Of a stretch of 64,000 nucleotides of DNA, positions 31,225 to 41,096 are shown in pieces. This stretch comes from Acinetobacter lwoffii (GTDB lineage Bacteria > Pseudomonadota > Gammaproteobacteria > Pseudomonadales > Moraxellaceae). Below the pieces are notes generated by a model, which saw nothing but the letters and a program-made list of their open reading frames with translations, ran no database searches and had not been told where the DNA came from. Position 1 is the first letter of the stretch, and each line of letters opens with the position of its first letter. The stretch spans positions 1,674,001 through 1,738,000 of the forward strand of contig NZ_CP118963.1 in NCBI RefSeq assembly GCF_029024105.1, read 5' to 3'. The position numbers and the translations under genes are program-made.

Positions 31225-32183
31225 AGAAAGTCTTGTTTGAGAGGTATCGCATGATTATATAAAGATTAGCTCAAGAAGTTAATGTAGATGAGGCAACTAC
31301 AGAGCAAATTTTGCTTTAAGTCCGTATTCCGCTTCAATCAGACCTATTTGGTTCAATCTTTACGCTCTTCAATACTTTTAAACTCTTCTGCAAAGATGAT
31401 GACGAGCAAAATATCAACAAATGTATGTGTTTTTGCCACTGTCTATGCGTTAGGTGAATCATATCTTTACTGCGTAGAAGACTTGAAGATGAACACATTC
31501 GTCACCTCACAGATCTATACACACGAAGCATATAAGTCGAGCGTTTTATCTTAAACCTGCTGAGATTCAACCCTTATATCTAGAAGATGAAGTACATTTT
31601 TGCACAGCACTTATCATGGATGCTTGAAGTTAAAGTAATGTAATTAATTCCAATCTATTGGAAGAATAGACCTAGGAAAATCCAAGGACAATAAGAGAAA
31701 ATATCATTAACATATTGTCTTATCTTATATTTTTAAATTTTCATCACGTTTTAAGAAGCGGTCGATAGCTTATATATAAAGAGGATAATCAGCACAACTC
31801 TAAAGTCAGAATGTAAAGAGTTTTCTATGCTCTAGAAGTCGAACATTGCGGTAAAATCAGCCAGACAACTCTTGCTCAAAACTAAAAATATCACTAAAAG
31901 GAAGAATTTAGCGTTAACATGAAGATACAGTTACATAAAGGATATTAACTGTTTTTGCCAATTGGGTTTACAATGAAAATAATCTGAATACCCAGCGAAT
32001 TGTAATTTTTTAACATTGCCAAATCTCTGCAAAGTTTTCATTATAGCGCCACTGTTTGCTATATGCTTTCTACGTTAATTCAAAGAAATTATAAATAGTA
32101 ATGTAGAAAATCATGCAATAATAAGCAGAGTTTGCAGACATCTTGCAAACAAACCCCGATACTTTTTAATTGGAGCATGCTGG
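31225..32183. other. 959-bp stretch without a convincing gene
   Basis: AT-rich. A short + frame (31288-31554) has no ribosome-binding site. On the minus strand the frame ending at 31297 reads GLIEAEYGLKAKFAL and stops, which looks like the end of a protein, and fragments in other frames lie above it, so the region may hold a decayed gene. The last ~120 bases before aroQ should contain its promoter; I cannot single out one. Confidence 0.35.
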
Positions 32184-32639
32184 ATGAGTTCGACCATTTT
32201 GGTTATTCATGGACCGAATTTAAACTTGCTTGGGAAGCGCGAACCGGAAGTTTATGGTCACCTTAGTCTTGACGATATTAACCAGCAACTGATTACTCAG
32301 GCTCAAAAGGCCACATTACAACTCGAAACGTTCCAAAGCAACTGGGAAGGTGCCATTGTTGACCGAATTCATCAAGCTCAGCAAGACGGCGTTCAATATA
32401 TAATTATTAATCCGGCAGCATTGACTCATACCTCTGTTGCGGTTCGCGATGCCCTTCTTGGCGTTGCCATTCCTTTCATTGAAGTCCATCTGTCTAATGT
32501 GCATGCACGTGAGGCATTCCGACATCATTCGTACTTGTCCGATAAAGCCATCGGCGTGATTTGTGGTCTAGGTGCAAAAGGCTATGCTGCTGCCCTCGAC
32601 TATATCATTGAAAAAATACAACCTTCTACACAATCTTAA
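32184..32639 (+). CDS. aroQ: 3-dehydroquinate dehydratase, type II
   Basis: 151 aa, the standard length. Motifs: IHGPNLNLLGKREPEVYG at the start, catalytic Tyr23 in EPEVYGH, FQSNWEGAIVDRIHQA, IINPAALTHTSVAVRDAL and VHLSNVHAREAFRHHS. It converts 3-dehydroquinate to 3-dehydroshikimate in the shikimate pathway. It precedes accB by 16 bases, the usual order in gamma-proteobacteria. Confidence 0.96.
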   Translation: MSSTILVIHGPNLNLLGKREPEVYGHLSLDDINQQLITQAQKATLQLETFQSNWEGAIVDRIHQAQQDGVQYIIINPAALTHTSVAVRDALLGVAIPFIEVHLSNVHAREAFRHHSYLSDKAIGVICGLGAKGYAAALDYIIEKIQPSTQS

Positions 32640-32655
32640 TTAGGAATACTGTCTC

Positions 32656-33072
32656 ATGGATATCCGTAAAATCAAGAAACTCATCGACTTGATGATTGAA
32701 TCTGACTTACAGGCGATCGAAGTTAAAGAAGGCGATCAGTCGATTGCATTAACTCGTCGTAATCCAGTGGTTGCAGCAGCTGTTCCTGCTATGCCTGCAC
32801 CAGCAGCCGAAGCGCCAGCAGTAAAATCTCCTCGTGGCGCAGTTGAAACTTCACCAATGGTCGGCGTGTTCTATGCAGCACCAAGCCCAGGTGAACCGAC
32901 ATTTGTTAAAGTTGGCCAGACCGTTTCTGCAGGCGATACGCTGGGTATTATCGAGGCAATGAAAATCATGAACCCGATTGAAGCTACTCAAAGCGGTGTG
33001 ATTGAAGAAATTCTGGTGAAAAATGGTGAAGTGATTCAATTCGGTCAACCACTTTTCCGCTACCGCGCTTAA
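32656..33072 (+). CDS. accB: Biotin carboxyl carrier protein of acetyl-CoA carboxylase
   Basis: 138 aa. An Ala/Pro-rich linker (~residues 35-55) joins a small N-terminal domain to the biotinyl domain, with the biotinylated Lys in EAMKIMNPIEA. It carries the carboxyl group from AccC to the AccA/AccD transferase in the first step of fatty-acid synthesis. Co-transcribed with accC. Confidence 0.97.
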   Translation: MDIRKIKKLIDLMIESDLQAIEVKEGDQSIALTRRNPVVAAAVPAMPAPAAEAPAVKSPRGAVETSPMVGVFYAAPSPGEPTFVKVGQTVSAGDTLGIIEAMKIMNPIEATQSGVIEEILVKNGEVIQFGQPLFRYRA

Positions 33073-33090
33073 TCACCCCGGGGATTTATA

Positions 33091-34455
33091 ATGTTGCAAA
33101 AAGTTTTAATTGCAAACCGTGGTGAAATTGCGTTACGCATCACCCGTGCTTGCAGAACTTTAGGGATCAAAACTGTAGGTGTCTATTCTGACGCAGACAA
33201 GGACCTGATGCATTTACGTTTCTGTGATGAAGCAGTGTGTATCGGCCCTGGTGCGAGCAGTGACAGCTACCTGAATATTCCTGCGATTATTACAGCTGCT
33301 GAAATTACCGGCGCAGATGCAATCCATCCTGGTTATGGATTCCTCGCTGAAAATGCAGAATTTGCAGAAATCGTGGAAAATTCTGGTTTTATCTTTATTG
33401 GTCCACGTCCGGAACATATTCGTTTAATGGGGAACAAGGTTTCTGCCATTATTGCCATGAAAAAAGCTGGTGTACCAACAGTACCAGGCTGCGACCATGC
33501 CGTAACGATTCACAATGCCATGGCTGAAGCGAAAGAGATCGGTTTTCCACTGATTGTAAAAGCTGCTTCTGGTGGTGGTGGTCGTGGTATGCGTATCGTA
33601 GAAAATGTCGATACCCTGCTTGAATCTGTTCAGGCTGCACAGCGTGATGCGGAAATGTGGTTTGGTGATGATACGGTGTATATGGAACGTTTCCTGCAAA
33701 AGCCACGTCATGTCGAAGTGCAAGTACTGGCTGATGGTAATGGCCATGCGATTCATCTGTATGATCGTGATTGTTCACTACAGCGTCGCCATCAAAAAGT
33801 ACTGGAAGAAGCGCCAGCACCGAACTTACCAGAGCAAGCACGTGCTGATATTCTAGAAGCCTGTGTCAATGCCTGTAAATTGATGCAATATCGTGGTGCA
33901 GGTACATTCGAATTCCTGTTTGAAGATGATGAGTTCTTCTTCATTGAAATGAATACGCGTGTTCAGGTTGAACATCCGGTAACTGAAATGGTAACGGGTA
34001 TCGATATTATCGAACAGCAATTGCGTATTGCTGGCGGCTTAGGTCTCGATATTCAGCAAGAAGACGTCAAAGTTTTAGGACATGCGATTGAATGCCGTAT
34101 TAACGCAGAAGATCCATCGACCTTCCTGCCTTCACCAGGCAAGATTGACAACTTCTATGCACCAGGCGGCGCAGGTATCCGTTTAGATTCGCATGTTTAT
34201 CCAGGCTACAGCATTCCACCGTATTATGATTCGATGATTGCCAAACTGATTTCGCATGGTAAGGATCGTGAGACATCTATTTCTCGAATGAGAAATGCTT
34301 TGGAAGAAATGATTTTGACTGGCGTTAAAACCAATATTCCTTTGCATAAAGATTTAATCCTTCAGGATAAAAACTTCTGCAAACAGGCAATGGATATTCA
34401 TTACCTAGAGAAGCATTTGTTAAAGCAGCTTGAAGGTGCTGAAGACAAAGCTTAA
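33091..34455 (+). CDS. accC: Biotin carboxylase subunit of acetyl-CoA carboxylase
   Basis: 454 aa. ATP-grasp enzyme: KVLIANRGEIALRITRAC, then AIHPGYGFLAENAEFAE, the Gly-rich loop ASGGGGRGMR, ERFLQKPRHVEVQVLADGNG, FIEMNTRVQVEHPVTE. It carboxylates biotin on AccB using ATP and bicarbonate. Starts 18 bases after accB and is followed by a strong terminator. Confidence 0.97.
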   Translation: MLQKVLIANRGEIALRITRACRTLGIKTVGVYSDADKDLMHLRFCDEAVCIGPGASSDSYLNIPAIITAAEITGADAIHPGYGFLAENAEFAEIVENSGFIFIGPRPEHIRLMGNKVSAIIAMKKAGVPTVPGCDHAVTIHNAMAEAKEIGFPLIVKAASGGGGRGMRIVENVDTLLESVQAAQRDAEMWFGDDTVYMERFLQKPRHVEVQVLADGNGHAIHLYDRDCSLQRRHQKVLEEAPAPNLPEQARADILEACVNACKLMQYRGAGTFEFLFEDDEFFFIEMNTRVQVEHPVTEMVTGIDIIEQQLRIAGGLGLDIQQEDVKVLGHAIECRINAEDPSTFLPSPGKIDNFYAPGGAGIRLDSHVYPGYSIPPYYDSMIAKLISHGKDRETSISRMRNALEEMILTGVKTNIPLHKDLILQDKNFCKQAMDIHYLEKHLLKQLEGAEDKA

Positions 34456-34468
34456 ATCAAAGCTCATA

Positions 34469-34500
34469 AAAAAACCGCTGTCATTCAGCGGTTTTTTTAT
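34469..34500. terminator. Bidirectional terminator between accC and the opposing gene
   Basis: AACCGCTG - TCATT - CAGCGGTT with A run before and T run after, so it can serve both accC (+) and the gene at 34511 (-). Confidence 0.9.
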
Positions 34501-34510
34501 GGTTTGCAAT

Positions 34511-34987
34511 TTAAGGCAATACGCGTCTGAGCACAGCAAAACATTGTTCGGCTTTTTCATTGGCGCAGAAGTTAATGGTATAAGGGTTTTGCCATTTCAC
34601 AAAATATTGCGAAATTTCACCAGACTGATCCACCTGATTGCCTGAACAGTCTTTTTCATTATTGTCATATTTTACTTGCAGAATCAGCGCTGGAATCTGC
34701 TTCGAAGGATCCTGTGCCGGCTGATAGTCATATAGCCCCGACGTCCACTCATCGCCACTTTTAATCACCACATTATTATTGCCTTTAAAATTATAATATT
34801 CGATACATTTTTTATTATTCGGGATTTCCATTCCCCACAATCCGACAATTTCCGGACGGGTTTTCACAGTAAATGTATTTGGGATTTCAGCAGCTTTAGC
34901 AGGAGCATTCGCTGGTTTTTTATTTTCTGTCGCCATTAGCCAAGGTGAGCTCATGAGTAAGATAAGGCTAAGACATATTTTTTTCAT
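34511..34987 (-). CDS. Secreted hypothetical protein
   Basis: 158 aa from ATG 34987 (MKKICLSLILLMSSPWLMA), a clear signal peptide with likely cleavage after LMA; an ATG four codons earlier is possible. Mature part has four Cys (KKCIEYYNF, KDCSGN, INFCANEKAEQCF) likely paired in disulphides in the periplasm. Family common in Acinetobacter as far as I recall; function unknown. Confidence 0.75.
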   Translation of the reverse strand: MKKICLSLILLMSSPWLMATENKKPANAPAKAAEIPNTFTVKTRPEIVGLWGMEIPNNKKCIEYYNFKGNNNVVIKSGDEWTSGLYDYQPAQDPSKQIPALILQVKYDNNEKDCSGNQVDQSGEISQYFVKWQNPYTINFCANEKAEQCFAVLRRVLP

Positions 34988-35268
34988 ATTTACCGGCATC
35001 TTGTTAACAATTGATTCTAAATTATCATATTTTTTGGGATCGTGTCCCGCTCTAACGCAATTTCAATACAGAGTCAGAAATTATTTATCACATTGTTTAA
35101 AAACATGGATTTCCTTTCTGACTGTTTTTGTATATATTTCGTATATAAGAATCTTAATAGTTCGTATTAATAACAGCTTAATCAAACAATAAAATTATAT
35201 TTTAGGTCAAACTTAGTTGCTGAACAAAGTGATCATTCACACTTAGAAATTTGAATAGGATTTTAAAT

Positions 35269-36698
35269 TTGCAATTAGCTCGAATAACAGAACAACAATT
35301 AAATCATGAAACATATGCTTATTTTGTCATTGTTTTCGCTGTTTTAGTCTGTTGTTTTATTGGGATCGCAACCAGACCGATTGAGTACCTGGCCTTATTG
35401 TGGCCGGCCAATGCTGCCTTGTTAGCCCTGTTCTTACGCTTTCCACATTTAAATAATGTGGGAGGTTGGCTTGGTGCATTCAGTGCTTTTATGTTTGCAG
35501 ATCTCGTCACCGGAAACAGCCTATTACAAAGCCTGTTTCTTACCCTGTCTAATCTGATCAGCACTATTGTCTCGATATTTTTTATTCGATATTTCAAGAT
35601 TAATTACAAATACTATAATACTGGTTATACATTCGTTCATTTATTTGGCATCTTCGCTTTTGCCGGCTGTCTGGCCAGCGCTGCTTTTGCAGTTGCCACC
35701 CTGCCAAACTTACCCAATACATTCATGACCAAAGAAAACTTATGGATTGATTTTGGTCTATGGTGGACGGGCGAGATGGTCAATTATATCGTGGTATTAC
35801 CTTTGCTTCTGGCCTTTCCCAGAATCAAGGATATGCAGTATCTGTTTAAAAACCGCCGTCAAAAGCGTCATCATTTCAGTTATTTTCTGCCCGCAGCTAC
35901 AGTCGTACTCTGTGTCATCATCACCAATATTTTTTCAGGTCCGGGCACCCTGCTCTATCCTTTGGCTGCGCTGATCTGGGCCGCATTAACCTATCGCCTG
36001 TTTAGCATGACACTGATTAATGCGTTTGTGACTATTTTAACCTATTACAGCCTGACGCGGTTTTATGCCACAACGCATGACACCTTGGCAGATTCTACGA
36101 TTTATATTTCGCTCCGGATCGGGCTGTTTATGCTGGCCTTATCGCCGCTTATTCTTTGTATTATTAGTCAAAACCGCAATGAGCTGTTTAAACGGGTTCT
36201 CTATCTGGCCAATCATGACAGTCTGACCCGCACCATGAACCGTCATTTTTTCTTTCAGAAAGGTGAATATTTACTGCAATATGCCAACAGAATGGAATTT
36301 TCGGTCATCATGCTGGATATTGATCATTTCAAACGTCTGAACGATGATTTTGGCCATCATGTCGGTGACAAGGTGCTGCAACATTTTGCGGAAATCATTC
36401 GCTGCAATTTACGTGCTGAAGATCTGTTTGCACGAATTGGTGGGGAAGAATTTGTGCTGTTACTCTGGAATACCGAACCATCAGAAGCACGTCTTATTGC
36501 AGAACGGATTCGTGATCTGGTGGAAAAAACCCCGATTTATCAATCAGATGGCTCGCCCTGTATATTACCGTGAGTGTGGGCATCACTCATCAAAATGAAC
36601 CGCAGGCCCAAGACCTGCAAAACCTGATCAATATTGCAGATCAAGCCTTGTATCAGGCCAAACATCGTGGGCGAAATCAGGTGGTGCTTGCATCTTGA
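35269..36698 (+). pseudogene. Membrane diguanylate cyclase (MASE1-like + GGDEF), frameshifted near the end
   Basis: The main frame (TTG start at 35269 with AGGA eight bases before; a TTG at 35251 is the other choice) runs to 36573 and encodes about eight membrane helices of MASE1 type, then a GGDEF domain with NHDSLTRTMNRHFF, LDIDHFKRLNDDFGH and active-site GGEEF; RAED five residues before is the product-inhibition I-site. A one-base shift near 36557 brings in the missing end, LYITVSVGITHQNE to QALYQAKHRGRNQVVLAS, ending 36698. So c-di-GMP synthesis is probably lost, unless this is a sequencing error. Confidence 0.8.
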
Positions 36699-36744
36699 GC
36701 CTAAATGATCTACAACCTTGAAGCAGCAACACTAGGGAATGGCA

Positions 36745-38235
36745 ATGAAATTTGAAGAATATCTGCAATATGACGGTTTAGGACTGGCTGATCTGGTCGC
36801 CAATAAACAAGTACATTCAAGTGAACTTTTATCTGCTGCACTAGAGCGTAGTTCAATTGCCAATCCCGAGCTAAATGCAATTATTATTCCGATGCATGAG
36901 CATGCATTGAAACGGAGCCAGCAAAATCTGTCCGGACCTTTTGCCGGTGTGCCTTTTCTGGTTAAAGACCTGTTTCAGGAATATGCCGGTTATCCAACTT
37001 CTTATGGTTGTCAGGGCTTAAAACGGATTGGTTATATCGCCGAGACCAATGCCGAGATTGTCAATCGCTGGGAAAAAGCCGGGATTGTGACTTTTGGACG
37101 TACCAATACTCCTGAATTTGGGATTAAAGGTATTACTGAACCAGATGCTTGGGGCAGCTGTAAAAATCCGTGGAATTTACAGCATAATAGCGGCGGCTCG
37201 TCCGGTGGTTCCGCTTCTGCCGTGGCTGCCGGAATTGTACCAATTGCGGGTGCTGGTGATGGTGGCGGCTCGATACGTATCCCCGCTTCCTATTGCGGCC
37301 TGTTTGGCCTGAAACCGAGTCGTGGCCGCACGCCTTGGGGACCACAAATGAGTGAAGCCATGCATGGCGCCGCGATTCAGCATGTACTGACCAAAACGGT
37401 ACGGGATAGTGCTGCAATGCTGGATGCCACCCATGGTGAAGATCATAGTTCACTGTTTAAGATTCAGCGTCCACAGCATCATTATCTGGATGTGATTCAG
37501 CAACCGCCAAAAAAACTGAAAATTGCGTTTAGCACTTATTCTACGATTGGCACACCTGTTTCCCAGGATGCCATTAAAGCCATTGAAAAAACAGCCAAAT
37601 TGCTAGAATCTTTGGGCCATGAGGTGGTCGAAGACCGTCCAGCCATTGATGGAATGCAACTGGCCAAGGATTTTATTACCACCTGGTTTAGCCAGTTTTC
37701 ATTTATGCTGGATGAAATCCAGAAAGGCTATCCGTCCAAATCGAATGATTTTGAACTGGACTCTTTAGCGCTGGCGGCTTTTGGGGCCAAAACCAGCGCG
37801 ATTGATTATATCCAGAACCTGAATAACTGGGGCCAGTACGTGACCCAGATGAATCATTTCTTTGATAATTATGATCTGTACCTGACGCCTGCAACGGCGA
37901 CAGTGGCGCCAAAAAATGGTGAGGTCAAAACACCAAACTGGCAGAAACCGATTCTTAAAGCTTTATTGAAACTAAATAAAGCACATTTGCTGGCGCAAGG
38001 TAAACTGGTCGACCAGATTGTGAAAGAAAATCTAAAATGGGTGCCTTTTACCCAGTTGGCCAATATTACCGGACTCCCAGCGATGTCTGTACCACTGTAC
38101 TGGAATGAACAAAACCTGCCGCTCGGTTCACAGTTTATTGCGCCGTTTGCCCGTGAGGATCTGCTATTACAACTGGCAGCCCAATTGGAACAGGCACAAC
38201 CGTGGTTTGGGCAATACGCCAAAATCCGTATTTAA
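36745..38235 (+). CDS. Amidase (amidase-signature family)
   Basis: 496 aa from ATG 36745, chosen since AGGGA is then six bases away. The Ser-Ser-Lys triad is visible: Lys in FLVKDLFQE, the Ser-rich GGSSGGSASAVAAGIVPIAG, and GGGSIRIPASYCGLFGLKPS with the nucleophile Ser in GSIRI. Length and pattern match the GatA-like amidases that include 6-aminohexanoate cyclic dimer hydrolase; substrate unknown. Cytoplasmic, single gene, follows the cyclase remnant. Confidence 0.88.
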   Translation: MKFEEYLQYDGLGLADLVANKQVHSSELLSAALERSSIANPELNAIIIPMHEHALKRSQQNLSGPFAGVPFLVKDLFQEYAGYPTSYGCQGLKRIGYIAETNAEIVNRWEKAGIVTFGRTNTPEFGIKGITEPDAWGSCKNPWNLQHNSGGSSGGSASAVAAGIVPIAGAGDGGGSIRIPASYCGLFGLKPSRGRTPWGPQMSEAMHGAAIQHVLTKTVRDSAAMLDATHGEDHSSLFKIQRPQHHYLDVIQQPPKKLKIAFSTYSTIGTPVSQDAIKAIEKTAKLLESLGHEVVEDRPAIDGMQLAKDFITTWFSQFSFMLDEIQKGYPSKSNDFELDSLALAAFGAKTSAIDYIQNLNNWGQYVTQMNHFFDNYDLYLTPATATVAPKNGEVKTPNWQKPILKALLKLNKAHLLAQGKLVDQIVKENLKWVPFTQLANITGLPAMSVPLYWNEQNLPLGSQFIAPFAREDLLLQLAAQLEQAQPWFGQYAKIRI

Positions 38236-38251
38236 TACTGAGATGATATTT

Positions 38252-39418
38252 TCAAGCCTGTTTTTGCAGTTCGACTTTATTTGGCAATCCGAAAATCAGT
38301 AACAAGCCAAGCAAAGTCGATACTGCAGCAGCGATAAAAATAGATGTGCCGCCGACTTGATCCCAATAATGCCCAGCCAGAATACTGCCACTCGCCACGC
38401 CAACGCCCCACATCGTGCTATATAGCGCTTGTCCACGTCCTTGCTGCCCTGCAGAAAAATTCTGGAAAATCACTCGCATCGCAATCATATGAAATAAACC
38501 AAAACTTAAAGCGTGAATCGTTTGAGCAAAAAACTGTGCCATGAATGAAGCAGGAAAGACCCCGACGATGAACCATCTTAATCCGGTCATCAATAAGCAT
38601 AACGTGACCAGATGGCGCCATGACCAGCGTGTCAGAAAGAACGTCGCATAGGCAAACATGATGATTTCCGCAATGACCCCGACTGACCAGAGCAGCCCAA
38701 TCTGGCTGGTGCTAAATCCCGCCTGACTGAGATAATTGCTATAAAAACTATAAAACGGCGCGTGTGAAAATAGCAGAATCAATTCAATCAGGAAAAAACT
38801 ATACACCACTGGGCGTTTAAATATCGGCCATAAGGGTTCGAGCTGTTTCTGGGCGATAGGCGCCATCGTGGGCTCTTTAATGGTAAATGACCAGAGAAAG
38901 GCCAGAAATGAAATACACAGCAACAACACTGGCAACATACTGATGCTCATAATTTCAAAGACGGCGCCCAAGCCGAATACACCAATTATAAAACCGACAG
39001 ATCCCCATTTTCGTACTTTGCCATAGAGTTCTGCTCTTTTTTCCCCGAGCCAAAACAAAGTCACGCCTTCAAACTGTGCCAAAATAGCATTCTGAAAGAA
39101 ACTGAAAATCAGCATCAGTAAAGCTACGGACTGAAAGCTATTGGGAATGATAAAAATCATGAACCAGATACAGGCTTCCATCCAGGTGGCAATACGTACC
39201 AGCAGCATGCGTTTACCAGACTTGTCTGCAATCCAGCCCCAAATTAAGGGAGCAAAAAAGCGGGTGACGATTGCAATAGAAGATAAAATGCCAATTTCCT
39301 GATAATTGAAGCCCTGATCTTCTAGATACAGACTCCAAAAAGGCATGAACGCCCCAACAATCGCATAGTAAAAAAAGTAAAATCCACTGAGTCTATGCTG
39401 GATTGCTAGAACTGGCAT
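38252..39418 (-). CDS. MFS transporter (HcaT/LacY-like subfamily)
   Basis: 388 aa with 12 predicted membrane helices. The N-terminus FYFFYYAIVGAFMPFWSLYL and loop ADKSGKRMLL (MFS motif A-like) suit the MFS_1-like group that includes the 3-phenylpropionate transporter HcaT. Substrate cannot be told. Converges with the amidase gene. Confidence 0.82.
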   Translation of the reverse strand: MPVLAIQHRLSGFYFFYYAIVGAFMPFWSLYLEDQGFNYQEIGILSSIAIVTRFFAPLIWGWIADKSGKRMLLVRIATWMEACIWFMIFIIPNSFQSVALLMLIFSFFQNAILAQFEGVTLFWLGEKRAELYGKVRKWGSVGFIIGVFGLGAVFEIMSISMLPVLLLCISFLAFLWSFTIKEPTMAPIAQKQLEPLWPIFKRPVVYSFFLIELILLFSHAPFYSFYSNYLSQAGFSTSQIGLLWSVGVIAEIIMFAYATFFLTRWSWRHLVTLCLLMTGLRWFIVGVFPASFMAQFFAQTIHALSFGLFHMIAMRVIFQNFSAGQQGRGQALYSTMWGVGVASGSILAGHYWDQVGGTSIFIAAAVSTLLGLLLIFGLPNKVELQKQA

Positions 39419-39797
39419 TGATTTATATATCCTAATATTTTCAGAATGTTAAACTAAATAGATTTCTATAGCACTGTATTCGACGACTCTTGATTTTGCT
39501 ACGAGCATCTCGCATTAGTCTAAAAATAAATTTTCATAAGTTTATGGATAAATTTTGCTAAAGTAAAAAACTCTGTGTGGAGTTAAATTAAAGTAAGAAC
39601 ATAAATCGGCTTCTATATTGAGCACACGATAAAGAGTGGAAATATTTTAGAAAGGAGTATGGGTGGACTTTAAATCTGAAGATCAATAATTACACAGACA
39701 TTCTCATTATTTTATGGCTAAAGTATGTCCAAAGAATTTTCAGATCATAGGCTAAAAAATTAAAACTAACTCTAGCTTTATAGCAAGGAGAAAATCA
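39419..39797. other. 379-bp intergenic region with regulatory dyad
   Basis: Holds the start region of the MFS gene and the upstream region of the catalase-like gene, with the dyad at 39569. A strong AAAGGAG before an ATG at 39660 leads only to a 4-codon frame; it may be a remnant of an older start. Confidence 0.4.
39569..39584. promoter_or_regulatory. Dyad AACTCTGTGTGGAGTT shared with the lipase gene
   Basis: A 16-bp imperfect palindrome followed by a conserved stretch (GTTAAATTAAAG...ACATAAAT...GGCTTCTA). The same arrangement is at 41026 before the lipase-like gene. Probably the binding site of one regulator for both. Confidence 0.5.
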
Positions 39798-40937
39798 ATG
39801 CCTAACTTTATAAAACCTATATGCTCGGGTCTAGTCTTCCTCCCTCTAATGGCAATAAGTATTTGTAGTGCTGCATATGCTAACACTTCCCCTATAGCAT
39901 CTAACTCTCCAAAAGATAATATTCATCCCAATATAGATCATCATTTAAGTGAAAGTCTTTATCCTGATGAAGCAAACATAACTGAAAAAATCGCAGATAT
40001 AATTGAGATATTGATTCGGAAAGAATATTCCACAGGTATCGCGCTACGTGATGCCCATCCCAAAGCACATGGTTGTGTACGTGCAGAATTCAAAGTAGAT
40101 GAAGTTCTTCCTAAAAACTTGGTTCAAGGTGTTTTTATTCCGGGAAAAACATATCAAGCCTGGATTCGTTTCTCTAATGGTTCTAAAGATGCCCAACAAG
40201 CAGATATTAAAAAAGATGCCCGTGGCATGGCGATAAAACTTCTGGCTGTACCGGGAGAAAAGCTTTTAGATGATGAAACCTCTACTCAAGATTTCATTAT
40301 GATCAATCATCCTGTCTTTTTTGTGAATGATCCAGTCCGATATATGTCATTTATGCAAGATATAAATAGCGATAGATTTTTCAATAAGTTGCATATTCCT
40401 TTTGCATTAGGAGCTAAAGGAACCTGGATTGCCTTAAATACGAGAAATAAAATTTCTAATCCTTTGCAAACTAGATATTGGTCTATGGTGCCCTATCAAT
40501 TAGGAATAGGCACTGATCGTCAAGCTATAAAGTATTCAGCTCAAGCATGTTCGACAGTGACAGATCCTCTTCCACATGCTCCGCATCATAATTTTCTAAG
40601 AGAAAAACTGCGCCAATATTTGCAAAAAAGTGAAGCATGTATGGAGTTTTTGGTACAGCCTAGAACATCAAACACCATGTCGGTCGAAGATTCCATGACT
40701 GAATGGCAAGAAAGTGAGGCACCTTTCTACAAGGTCGCAACTATCCGCATTCCTCCACAAGTTTTTGATACGCCTGACCAAAACAAGTTTTGTGAAAACC
40801 TTTCCTTTACACCATGGCATACCCTACCGGAACACAAACCTCTGGGAGTAATAAACCGAATGCGAAAGGTGATTTATGATCGTATTAGTGAGGTTAGACA
40901 TGATATGAATTCTATTAACAGATCAGAACCACATTAA
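39798..40937 (+). CDS. Exported catalase-like heme protein
   Basis: 379 aa with AAGGAG site. A signal peptide (FLPLMAISICSAAYA) precedes a catalase-related domain: ALRDAHPKAHGCVRAEF carries the distal His, RFSNGSKDAQQADIKKDARG the conserved catalase core, and DFIMINHPVFFVNDP the Asn region. This is the y4iL-like catalase family, often peroxidases or allene-oxide-synthase-like heme enzymes. Heme ligand Tyr is not clearly seen (LGVINRMRKVIYDRIS at the end is the candidate). Periplasmic location inferred. Confidence 0.8.
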   Translation: MPNFIKPICSGLVFLPLMAISICSAAYANTSPIASNSPKDNIHPNIDHHLSESLYPDEANITEKIADIIEILIRKEYSTGIALRDAHPKAHGCVRAEFKVDEVLPKNLVQGVFIPGKTYQAWIRFSNGSKDAQQADIKKDARGMAIKLLAVPGEKLLDDETSTQDFIMINHPVFFVNDPVRYMSFMQDINSDRFFNKLHIPFALGAKGTWIALNTRNKISNPLQTRYWSMVPYQLGIGTDRQAIKYSAQACSTVTDPLPHAPHHNFLREKLRQYLQKSEACMEFLVQPRTSNTMSVEDSMTEWQESEAPFYKVATIRIPPQVFDTPDQNKFCENLSFTPWHTLPEHKPLGVINRMRKVIYDRISEVRHDMNSINRSEPH

Positions 40938-41025
40938 AATATAAGTGCTTATTTGAAGTTATCAGCTAACCTAAAATAACCTGTTGTACTGCTCATTCGC
41001 CTTAACTTAAAAGCTTTAGTTTACA

Positions 41026-41041
41026 AACTTTGTGCAGAGTT
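41026..41041. promoter_or_regulatory. Dyad AACTTTGTGCAGAGTT shared with the catalase-like gene
   Basis: Lies 55 bases before the lipase-like gene. It matches the dyad at 39569 in 13 of 16 positions and is followed by the same type of downstream sequence (GTTAATTTAG, ACATAAAT, GCTGCTACA). Confidence 0.5.
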
Positions 41042-41096
41042 AATTTAGAAACATAAATAAAGCTGCTACATTAAAAATGACATTATAAAAAGGAAA

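Noticed and set aside
31288..31554. 88-codon + strand frame after ybaK
   Set aside because: No ribosome-binding site, no domain, and neighbouring frames look decayed.
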